Origin: RGIG4608 sp045606265
GTDB lineage: Bacteria; Bacillota; Clostridia; Oscillospirales; CAG-272
Length of the DNA: 6,140 nt
Reading direction: 5' to 3'
Assembly (NCBI GenBank): GCA_045606265.1
Contig: JAZURO010000053.1
Span: 1 to 6,140 of the forward strand
Positions 1 through 6,108 of this stretch are shown here, piece by piece; the first letter of the stretch is position 1; the number at the start of each line of letters is the position of its first letter. The position numbers and the translations under genes were made by a program. The notes beneath the pieces are model-generated. The model had not been told where the DNA came from. It was given only the letters and a program-made list of their open reading frames with translations, and did no database searches.

Positions 1-2
1 TC

Positions 3-38
3 GACACAATCGAAATTCACGGCTACAATAAGCAGTAG
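3..38 (+). CDS. Possible C-terminal end of a gene entering from the left (partial)
   Basis: Frame 3 of the + strand is open from the window edge to a TAG at 36-38 and reads DTIEIHGYNKQ. The residues and codons (GAA, GGC, TAC, AAG) resemble the ordinary coding sequence of this genome more than the other frames do. The structured non-coding stretch begins right at the stop. Only eleven codons are visible, so no function can be given, and the stretch could equally be non-coding. The - strand is also open across this edge but has no visible start. Confidence 0.25.
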   Translation, partial: DTIEIHGYNKQ

Positions 39-116
39 CAAATCGAGGTTTATTCGTGTTCATACACGAAAATAACAATGCATTGAATATTCGCAGAATT
101 TCAATGCTCGATTTGC
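38..116. repeat. Branched inverted-repeat structure (three-way junction)
   Basis: A perfect 10 bp inverted repeat (GCAAATCGAG at 38-47, CTCGATTTGC at 107-116) encloses two further hairpins. The first is a perfect 7 bp stem, TTCGTGT (53-59) with ACACGAA (64-70), around a TCAT loop. The second pairs 80-87 with 100-107 and continues as ATTC (89-92) with GAAT (96-99), about 12 bp with one bulged base and a GCA loop. Position 107 can serve either the outer stem or the second hairpin. Together they would fold as a three-way junction in RNA from either strand. No poly-U tract follows, so it is not a simple terminator. It matches no RNA family I recognise; it could be a small structured RNA, a transcript 3' end or a dispersed REP/MITE-like palindromic element. 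Confidence 0.5.
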
Positions 117-180
117 GCAAAATCAAGTCGAGTCAGCACAAACTCTATGGCTACACAATAAAAATCTATTAAAGTTTTTC

Positions 181-227
181 GGGGGCGTGGGGGCGGGTTT
201 GCAAAAAAGCCCCCACATTCTTATTTT
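181..227 (+). terminator. GC-rich hairpin with U-rich tail, possible terminator
   Basis: GTGGGGGC (187-194) pairs perfectly with GCCCCCAC (209-216) around a 14-base loop. It is followed on the + strand by a T-rich run (217-227, eight T of eleven), a fair intrinsic terminator for a gene arriving from the left. An upstream GGGGGC (181-186) can pair with a second GCCCCC at 244-249, enclosing this hairpin. On the opposite strand the same stem lies just downstream of spoIIE, but its tail is A-rich, so termination in that direction is less convincing. Confidence 0.4.
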
Positions 228-277
228 GTAACTTTTCAAAAAAGCCCCCATGTTTTCAGTCGGTAACTTCAAAAAAA
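203..277. repeat. Two imperfect tandem units of 33-35 bp
   Basis: The 13-mer AAAAAAGCCCCCA occurs at 203-215 and again at 238-250. Each copy is followed, after a variable middle, by GTAACTT(TT)C (228-237 and 263-270), giving units of 35 and 33 bp. Seven A at 271-277 look like the start of a third unit that decays. The repeats lie just downstream of the spoIIE stop codon. No coding function is apparent, and the short frames crossing this block look like chance. Confidence 0.55.
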
Positions 278-279
278 TC

Positions 280-2706
280 TCACCAATTGCAAAGTTCTTT
301 TTTAACTTTAACGACGACGACGGAAATATCGTCGGAGGGCAAATCGCTCTCTGCCTTTGCACGTCTTATAATTCTATCGGCAATTTTTGAGGGTAATTCA
401 CGGGCAAGTTCTCTGTCACGGAGCATCTCGATGAGGTAAGCACAGTCGTCGCCGCCCCGGAGGGCACCGTCGCTCACCATAACAATAATATCCCCGTCCT
501 CGCAGGCAATATCGATCTGCTTAGCATCAAGCGCACGCAGAATACCAATCGGAAACGAGGGTGAAGCGAGCTTAAACACGTTTCCTCTCCTGATAACAAA
601 GGTGGGTGCGGCGCCGCTTTTAACCAAGGTCAGCGCACCCGAATAAAGATCGAGCTGCAAAAGGTCAATGGTCGCAGAGCATTCGGTTTCGCTTTTTGAA
701 CCGTGCGCACGCAGAACGCTGTTCAACATTCTGAGTGAGGTCTCCATCTGATTTCCCGCAGTGAGCATATTGCGAAGGAAGGCGTTACACATCTCGCTTG
801 TCAGCGCAGCTGTGTTCCCTGTTCCCATTCCATCGCTGATGAGAGCATATAAGTAATCGTTCTTGTTTTCAAAAACACTGACGGTGTCACCGCAAATGCT
901 TTCTCCGTCGCTTGCCGCAGTGGCAAACGCAGCATCTGCCGAGAAGGCACGTCTTGCCTCGGTCTGCATATTCACACTTCCGAATGAAAGCTCGAAGCTG
1001 AGGTCGGTGAGCGCAACTCGGCTCACCTCTTCAAGCCGAGCTTTAAGACTTGAAATATCGGAGCTTTTGTCGCTGAGGTCAAGTCCACGGGCAAAAATTC
1101 GCAGCTTTCTCTTGCCAAAAACGGTAACGTTATGCTCGCCGTAGCCCTCCTCTGCGATTGCGTGGGCAATTCTTTTGCCCATTGAAGCATCAATTTTGAA
1201 CTCCTCCTCGTTCTCGCTTATCGCATCATTGAGAATTGATGAAATCGCATCATAATCGAAGGCGAAAATCTCGGTTTTCTCATTCAGAAACGCCTTTTTG
1301 GTGGCAATTGCGCAGGATTTGTTGATGTCCTCTTTTAACTCCTTAATTTTTGGGCATTTTCTTTTGAAATATTCAGGCAGCTTCTTTTCGTCGGCAAGAC
1401 CTGAGGTGTGAAGCTGTACCGTTATTTTTTTCATAACTTCAAGTGTGGAATCGTACTCTGCACCAAAGCACATATCCCTGTTTTCGCAGTCGGCACAGTG
1501 CGACTCAAAGCTCTCCTCACAAATGGCACGAAGATCAAGCACCGTCGGGCGCTTCAATTTTGACGAAAGATTGTAAAATATCTCCGAAAGTGCCGAGAAG
1601 GACTCCGATATTGAGCGAATTTTCTCCTCCTGAAAGCTACTTTTCTTCTCGGAAATGACGCTGTTAAGTGAGAAATTATCCTCTTTTGTCTCCTCACCCC
1701 AAAAATAGTTTTCAAAATCCTCAAAAATATTTATTCTCTCTGCGGTGCAAAAGAGCATTGTTGAGGCAAAGAGTGCGGGAAACATACTTGCAAGTGTGAA
1801 CGTTCCGCCCGCATAGACCGTCCAGATAAGTCCCGAAATGCAGGACGCAACTGCCCCGCCGAAAAGGGATAGCTTGCTTATTGAAACGTAGGCGATGGCG
1901 CAAAACGCAAACGCAGGCGCATAGATGGGCATATACGATACACCGAGCAAAAGGGACGCAACTATTCCGTAAAGTATTCCCCTTCTGCACGCATACAGAG
2001 TTAAGAAAACGGCAACGAAAACGGGCACGTTTATTCCGATAAAGCTTGAATTGTCAAGCGAATAAATAAGTGCGCAGGCAATACAAATGCACGATATACA
2101 GTAAAATCTTTCCTCAAAGGGAGTGATTGAAAACGCCCTTTTTTCTGACCTTTTTTGTTCGCTTATCTTAAAATACCAAGAAAAAATGTACGTTGAAAGG
2201 GGCGTAAGCACAAGATAAAAAATTGAGGCAAAAAGGTCGTAAAATCTGAATCCACCCTCAATTATTCTCCAAACACCGATAACAAAAACACCGAGCGCGC
2301 CACTCATTATGCGAAGATATGCGTGCTCTGAAAAGAGATTTGCAAACACCTCTGTACCGCCATCCTTTGCCCTGTGTCTTATTTCGGTCTTGTCAAGATA
2401 CAAGCGGGTTATTATCCTCAGTGCAACCACCGTGCAAGCGCCGACAAGCATCATAAGTGAGGGGTTTTCCTTGGCAAATGCACCTGCCATAATTCCAATC
2501 AGAACAAATGGGGTCTCCCTTATTGAAGCCGCAAGCAACGCAAACGCAAACGGATACGTTTCAAACATCATCTGCTTGCTTGAAAGCAAAATCGCCAGGG
2601 CGCAAAACCCTATTGCTCTCAGACTGTCCAAAATAAGCTCCCTCTTGTTCAGCTTAAATTCCTTCTTTTTTTCAATTTTTGCTTTTAATGTTTCCTGATT
2701 TTCCAT
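280..2706 (-). CDS. spoIIE: Stage II sporulation protein E (SpoIIE), membrane PP2C-type serine phosphatase
   Basis: SpoIIE dephosphorylates the anti-anti-sigma factor SpoIIAA, releasing sigma-F in the forespore, and it associates with FtsZ at the polar septum. The 808 residues fit the family (about 825 in Bacillus subtilis) and its three-part plan. Residues about 25-325 are strongly hydrophobic, with roughly ten membrane segments. Residues about 326-590 form the cytoplasmic central region, with a cysteine cluster (C396, C404, C407, C413). Residues about 591-808 are the PP2C/SpoIIE phosphatase domain. Its probable metal-binding aspartates are D607 (CGD), D625 (SDGMGTG), D746 (MVSDGALRGG) and D793 (SDDIS). 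The frame stays open 66 codons upstream, but that stretch is low-complexity, covers the divergent promoter region and has no ribosome site, so the ATG at 2706 was chosen. No tilS, hpt or ftsH gene is seen next to it. The identity is secure; the substrate is inferred from the family. Confidence 0.96.
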   Translation of the reverse strand: MENQETLKAKIEKKKEFKLNKRELILDSLRAIGFCALAILLSSKQMMFETYPFAFALLAASIRETPFVLIGIMAGAFAKENPSLMMLVGACTVVALRIITRLYLDKTEIRHRAKDGGTEVFANLFSEHAYLRIMSGALGVFVIGVWRIIEGGFRFYDLFASIFYLVLTPLSTYIFSWYFKISEQKRSEKRAFSITPFEERFYCISCICIACALIYSLDNSSFIGINVPVFVAVFLTLYACRRGILYGIVASLLLGVSYMPIYAPAFAFCAIAYVSISKLSLFGGAVASCISGLIWTVYAGGTFTLASMFPALFASTMLFCTAERINIFEDFENYFWGEETKEDNFSLNSVISEKKSSFQEEKIRSISESFSALSEIFYNLSSKLKRPTVLDLRAICEESFESHCADCENRDMCFGAEYDSTLEVMKKITVQLHTSGLADEKKLPEYFKRKCPKIKELKEDINKSCAIATKKAFLNEKTEIFAFDYDAISSILNDAISENEEEFKIDASMGKRIAHAIAEEGYGEHNVTVFGKRKLRIFARGLDLSDKSSDISSLKARLEEVSRVALTDLSFELSFGSVNMQTEARRAFSADAAFATAASDGESICGDTVSVFENKNDYLYALISDGMGTGNTAALTSEMCNAFLRNMLTAGNQMETSLRMLNSVLRAHGSKSETECSATIDLLQLDLYSGALTLVKSGAAPTFVIRRGNVFKLASPSFPIGILRALDAKQIDIACEDGDIIVMVSDGALRGGDDCAYLIEMLRDRELARELPSKIADRIIRRAKAESDLPSDDISVVVVKVKKELCNW

Positions 2707-2715
2707 TTTTTTGTG

Positions 2716-2720
2716 TCCTT
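2716..2720 (-). promoter_or_regulatory. Ribosome binding site deciding the spoIIE start
   Basis: AAGGA on the - strand lies 9 bases before the ATG at 2706. No comparable site precedes the longer open frame, which could start as far up as 2904, so this site supports the 808-residue protein. Confidence 0.8.
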
Positions 2721-2738
2721 TTTTATATTTTTTATTCA

Positions 2739-2772
2739 ATTTTACACTTATTTTGATAAAAAATCGGTCGAA
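2739..2772 (-). promoter_or_regulatory. Candidate spoIIE promoter with a Spo0A-box-like heptamer
   Basis: On the - strand TAAAAT (2744-2739) is a plausible -10, placing the transcript start near 2732 and leaving a short leader before the AAGGA site. No good -35 lies 17 bases upstream. Instead GGTCGAA (2766-2772, read on the + strand) differs at one base from the Spo0A box TGTCGAA and sits 21 bases from the -10, overlapping the -35 zone. In Bacillus spoIIE and spoIIG are sigma-A promoters activated by phosphorylated Spo0A, with 0A boxes near a non-ideal -35. A single 7-mer with one mismatch can arise by chance, so this is suggestive only. Confidence 0.35.
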
Positions 2773-2816
2773 GTGAGTAATGTGAAAATATAATTTTGAT
2801 AATTTCAAAAAAACTA

Positions 2817-2845
2817 TTGCATATTTCTTAAAATAGTGATAAAAT
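2817..2845 (+). promoter_or_regulatory. Sigma-A-type promoter of the fusion gene
   Basis: TTGCAT (2817-2822) is followed after exactly 17 bases by TAAAAT (2840-2845), with a TGA at 2837-2839 giving an extended -10. The predicted start is near 2852, about 40 bases before the ATG. No sigma-F or sigma-G spacing was found: GCATA at 2819 and GGTATATTA at 2853 are about 29 bases apart, too far for either. Confidence 0.6.
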
Positions 2846-2880
2846 AGATGATGGTATATTATATCTATATTTGTATATAA

Positions 2881-2887
2881 AAAGGAG
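2881..2887 (+). promoter_or_regulatory. Ribosome binding site of the fusion gene
   Basis: AAAGGAG lies six bases before the ATG at 2894, a near-ideal Firmicute site that fixes the start of the fusion protein. Confidence 0.85.
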
Positions 2888-2893
2888 CAAAAA

Positions 2894-5155
2894 ATGCAGG
2901 TCATTCAAAACATTTTGAGATTTTTGGATACACAGACAAGTCCCCCTCAGTATATGGGCATATTCCATATCGTTTGGATTGCACTCACCGTTGTGGCAGC
3001 AGTTGTTTTGTGCGTACTCTGGAAAAAAGAAATCATTAAAAACGTAAGTAATGCCGTTCTTGTGGCATCTCTCGGTCTTATGATCGTCGGATTATATAAG
3101 ATGATAGTTACAAACTTCGTATATGAGCCCGTAGTTGAGTTTGTTTACGACTGGAACAGCTTCCCCTGGCACTTTATGTCCATTCCCGCCGTTATAGGTC
3201 TTTTCATTGGCGCAACCTCGGGAAACATAAACAAAAATATGCAATCTTACTTTGCTACCTACGGTCTTCTTGCAGGCCTTGTTGGAATGTTTGCGCCCGG
3301 CTTGTTTGTTTCAACTGTCGGCTTGAACGTTTACAATATGCTCTTTAACGCAACGATTATCGCTTTGTCAGTTCTCATTCTCGTTTCACAGCAGGTGAGA
3401 ATCGAAATCAAAACCTTTGTAAAGGCGTTGCCCGTTTTTGCAATGGTTGTGGGTATTGCAATTTCCTTTAACGAGCTTGCACATCTCATTTTTCCCTGGC
3501 AGAAGATCAGTATGTTCTCTATCAGCCGCCATTATCCAAGTGATACACCCATCTACTCATTGTTGCACAACGCATTTTTGACAAGCGGCGGCACAATGAC
3601 AGTTATTGAATACTTAATTTGCATTGTGGTTTACTTTGCATTTGTAAGCGCACTTGCTCTTTTGCCCTTGCTTCTTATGATTGGCATAAAGAAACTTGTA
3701 ACGACCGACTTTGACGCAGAATACGAAAAGAGCGACGATGTTGCAATCGGTATAAGACGCAGCGAGGGCCTTGACGGCGATGAGGATTCGGAAGAAATTT
3801 TCAGATTCAGAGGAAAGGTTAACTCCAAAAAGAACACCTACGTTCAGACCTACTTCAAAAACCTTCACACCAATTTCGGCAACAACAGCCAGGGAACCTG
3901 CGGCTACGTTGCACTCTCAATGCTCCTCTCTTATTACGATACGATCCTCAGCGATAAGATAGTTCCAAGACGCTTCGATAAGGTTACGATCTCTCACAAC
4001 AATCCCAACCTTAAAGAATCCCCCGGAACAAAGTTCTATCAGCCCCCGTTCGATCCCTCTCAGGTGACCTATAAAGAGTACATCGCAGAGATAAATAAGA
4101 GAAAAAATACTCATCTCCACGAACAATTGATGAGTATCGGTCTTAAAAAGCACGTTGTTGACGTTCCCGACGACGAGAACGATACCGTTAAAGATGCTTT
4201 TGGAATAAACGGAGTAAAAGAGTTAAAGAAAATCGCAAATTACTATCTTAAAAAGGTTGCCGACGTTAAAGGCACCGAGTTTGATATTCACACAAAAACT
4301 TCCGACGACGGAACGGGCGAGGATATCAGAAGCTATGCTATAAGATATATCAGAAAGGGCTACCCCGTATTGCTTTGCATCTCCAACAGAGACGGAGCAG
4401 ATGGCCACGCAGTAATCGCCTACGATTACGATAAGGTAAATGACGAGATATACTGCCATTTCGGTTACAAATCAGAAAGCTATAAAGTGGTTGATGCCGA
4501 AGGAAAAGTTCTTGGCAGTGACAAAACGAACTCAACTCACCTCACAATAAAAGAGGGTGGATATTCCTTCTATGACTGCGCTATGGTGCTTGATTTCAAT
4601 GAAAGAAAGATATCTCACACTCACACAAACAACTATGAGGTTGTTGTTGAGGGAGCACTCTTCTACTACTGCCCCGACGGAAGATATACCACCTGCGACG
4701 ATCTTATCGTTGAGTTCGGCAAGGGCAAAAAGGATCTTGCAATCGTCGGTGTTTACGGAAATAAGTACCGCAGAGATCAGCTCACGGTTCCCGAAACTAT
4801 CGGAAACGTGAAGATCGCTAAGATTAACAAATATGCGTTTGAAAATCAGGAGCATATAAAGAGAGTTGTTCTCTCCTGCAACATTCCCGAAATTCCCAAA
4901 AAGACGTTTGAGGATTGCGAATCACTTAAAACCGTTGTTATCCCCGAAAGCGTAAGAAAAATCGGCAGCGAGGCGTTTGGCGAGTGTCCCGCACTCACAA
5001 GCATTATGTACCTTGGCACCAAAGCACAGTGGCAGGCGATAAAAAAACACAGAAAATGGGATCGCAAAACGGGTAATTACAAGGTTTATTGCACCGACGG
5101 CGTTCTTATAAAGCTCAGCTCACAGGGCAGCAGCGAGCTTTTACCTTTAACTTAA
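2894..5155 (+). CDS. Fusion of YwaF-like membrane domain, papain-like cysteine peptidase and BspA-type LRR
   Basis: This 753-residue protein has three parts. Residues 1-268 carry about seven membrane segments (about 22-43, 52-75, 93-110, 118-139, 145-165, 177-196, 236-266) and resemble the YwaF/TIGR02206 family, with the WNSFPWHFMSIP stretch (87-98) and the MFSIS...PIY region (207-221). Residues 269-310 are an acidic linker. Residues about 311-570 look like a papain-like (C39/C10-like) peptidase: Q333 as oxyanion residue, C336 in GTCGYVALSMLLSYYD as nucleophile, H505 in DGHAVIAYDYD as base, then IYCHFGY (519-525). Residues about 640-708 hold three LRR_5 (BspA) units, followed by LGTKAQW and YCTDG, a typical end of such repeats. 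Positive residues after segments 1, 3, 5 and 7 place the N-terminus outside and the peptidase inside. No substrate can be named. The domain calls come from motif recognition; the membrane family is the least certain. Confidence 0.9.
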   Translation: MQVIQNILRFLDTQTSPPQYMGIFHIVWIALTVVAAVVLCVLWKKEIIKNVSNAVLVASLGLMIVGLYKMIVTNFVYEPVVEFVYDWNSFPWHFMSIPAVIGLFIGATSGNINKNMQSYFATYGLLAGLVGMFAPGLFVSTVGLNVYNMLFNATIIALSVLILVSQQVRIEIKTFVKALPVFAMVVGIAISFNELAHLIFPWQKISMFSISRHYPSDTPIYSLLHNAFLTSGGTMTVIEYLICIVVYFAFVSALALLPLLLMIGIKKLVTTDFDAEYEKSDDVAIGIRRSEGLDGDEDSEEIFRFRGKVNSKKNTYVQTYFKNLHTNFGNNSQGTCGYVALSMLLSYYDTILSDKIVPRRFDKVTISHNNPNLKESPGTKFYQPPFDPSQVTYKEYIAEINKRKNTHLHEQLMSIGLKKHVVDVPDDENDTVKDAFGINGVKELKKIANYYLKKVADVKGTEFDIHTKTSDDGTGEDIRSYAIRYIRKGYPVLLCISNRDGADGHAVIAYDYDKVNDEIYCHFGYKSESYKVVDAEGKVLGSDKTNSTHLTIKEGGYSFYDCAMVLDFNERKISHTHTNNYEVVVEGALFYYCPDGRYTTCDDLIVEFGKGKKDLAIVGVYGNKYRRDQLTVPETIGNVKIAKINKYAFENQEHIKRVVLSCNIPEIPKKTFEDCESLKTVVIPESVRKIGSEAFGECPALTSIMYLGTKAQWQAIKKHRKWDRKTGNYKVYCTDGVLIKLSSQGSSELLPLT

Positions 5156-5163
5156 AATAACAA

Positions 5164-5206
5164 AACCCTCGCTTGAAAACAAGCGAGGGTTGTTTTTTGC
5201 TTTTTT
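5164..5206 (+). terminator. Intrinsic terminator, probably bidirectional
   Basis: A perfect 12 bp stem (AACCCTCGCTTG at 5164-5175 with its complement at 5180-5191) closes an AAAA loop. It is followed by T6 (5193-5198) and a second T6 (5201-5206). It starts nine bases after the fusion gene stop. Read on the - strand, the same stem is followed by TTTTGTTATTTT, so it can also end the convergent SDR transcript. Confidence 0.92.
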
Positions 5207-5238
5207 GTTAGTAAATCGGATAGCTCTTTTGTTAAGAA

Positions 5239-6039
5239 TTAAGGACGAAGTCCCATACCGCCTTCAAGTGTGAGTGTTTCACCGTTGAGATATTTGAAGT
5301 CGGGGTGAGCAAGCTGAACGCAAACACGTCCGATTTCAAGCTCGGAATCACCAAAATGTCCTGCAGGAGGCATCTTTACGTTTGCCTTGAACGCCTCAGG
5401 ATATGCGTTCTGGAAGTTTTCAAGCTGTGCTGTCCAGGCAAGAGGACAAATTACGTTTGTATTAATGCCGTCCTTAGCCCATTCGGTTGCAGCAACACGT
5501 GAAAGACCGCGGATACCCTCTTTTGCAGCTGCGTAAGAGCATTGACCGTAGTTTCCGAAAAGTCCTGCGCCTGATGCAAAGTTGATTATTGATCCCTTTG
5601 TCTCTTTGAGGTGAGGATAGCAGGCCTTCATATAATAAAATGTTGCGTAAAGACCTGAGTACATAGCAAGATCGAACTGCTCTGTTGTGTGATTTTCGAT
5701 TGTAACACCTGATGCGGATGCCTGTGCATTGTTGATAAGAACGTCAACTCTGCCAAATGCCTCAACCGCCTTTGATACTACCATATTTGCTGTTGCTTCG
5801 TTGTCAGCACCTGCGCTGATGTCAGCAGCTATGGCAAGAACCTTGATGCCATAGTTCTTTTCAAGCTCTTCCTTTGCCTTTTCGAGCTTTGCTACGTTTC
5901 TGCCCGTGATTACAAGGTTTGCACCCTCTTTTGCGTAAGCTGTTGCGATACCGTAGCCGATTGAACCGCATCTTCCGTCAGAAAGAGCCGCAAAACCTGC
6001 ACCTGTGATTATCGCTGTTTTACCGGTTAAATGTCCCAT
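5239..6039 (-). CDS. Short-chain dehydrogenase/reductase (SDR family oxidoreductase)
   Basis: A cytosolic NAD(P)(H)-dependent oxidoreductase of 266 residues, normal for a classical SDR with a Rossmann fold. The cofactor loop at 12-30 is longer than usual (TGAG, then SDGRCGSIGYGIA instead of a compact TGxxxGxG), somewhat like enoyl-ACP reductases. TGRN (45-48) after the second strand has an Arg and no Asp, favouring NADP(H). D73 in AADIS should contact adenine. The catalytic S156, Y169 and K173 are present with FabG-type spacing. Departures from the classical pattern are NNAQ (103-106) for NNAG, G129 where the tetrad Asn is expected, and PLA (199-201) for PG. The end TLEGGMGLRP is typical of the family. 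It is a single-gene unit with its own promoter, convergent to the fusion gene. Substrate unknown; annotation as FabG would be over-specific. Confidence 0.95.
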   Translation of the reverse strand: MGHLTGKTAIITGAGFAALSDGRCGSIGYGIATAYAKEGANLVITGRNVAKLEKAKEELEKNYGIKVLAIAADISAGADNEATANMVVSKAVEAFGRVDVLINNAQASASGVTIENHTTEQFDLAMYSGLYATFYYMKACYPHLKETKGSIINFASGAGLFGNYGQCSYAAAKEGIRGLSRVAATEWAKDGINTNVICPLAWTAQLENFQNAYPEAFKANVKMPPAGHFGDSELEIGRVCVQLAHPDFKYLNGETLTLEGGMGLRP

Positions 6040-6048
6040 TTTTATTTA

Positions 6049-6055
6049 CTCCTTT
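6049..6055 (-). promoter_or_regulatory. Ribosome binding site of the SDR gene
   Basis: AAAGGAG on the - strand, nine bases before the ATG at 6039, supports that start. Confidence 0.85.
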
Positions 6056-6079
6056 GTTAAGTTTTTGTTTACCGTGGTT

Positions 6080-6108
6080 AGTATAGCATAAATGTTCATA
6101 AAAATCAA
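6080..6108 (-). promoter_or_regulatory. Sigma-A-type promoter of the SDR gene
   Basis: On the - strand TTGATT (6108-6103) is followed after exactly 17 bases by TATACT (6085-6080), preceded by TGC as an extended -10. The predicted start is near 6073, about 34 bases before the ATG. A perfect TTGACA lies further upstream (6132-6127) but has no -10 at a suitable distance. Confidence 0.75.

Noticed and set aside
38..131. tRNA, tmRNA, 6S RNA or a known riboswitch in the left structured region
   Set aside because: There is no T-loop, anticodon arm, CCA end or recognisable conserved riboswitch core in either orientation.
123..362. A 79-codon - strand frame overlapping the end of spoIIE and the repeat block
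   Set aside because: It starts inside spoIIE in another frame, has no ribosome site and translates the G/C-run repeats into low-complexity sequence.
2309..2698. A 129-codon + strand frame antisense to the membrane part of spoIIE
   Set aside because: It mirrors the codon structure of spoIIE, has no ribosome site and shows no recognisable motif.
2819..2861. GCATA plus GGTATATTA as a possible sigma-F promoter for the fusion gene
   Set aside because: The spacing is about 29 bases, roughly double what sigma-F promoters use, and a good sigma-A promoter overlaps it.
2707..2904. The 66-codon upstream extension of spoIIE
   Set aside because: The residues are low-complexity from AT-rich DNA. The extension covers promoter elements and the start of the divergent gene, and a good ribosome site precedes the internal ATG at 2706.
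4532..4855. A 107-codon - strand frame antisense to the peptidase/LRR region
   Set aside because: It is a shadow of the fusion gene, whose own frame carries clear conserved motifs.
5207..5238. A small gene between the terminator and the SDR stop
   Set aside because: Only 32 bases, with no start codon and ribosome site; it is the SDR 3' untranslated region.
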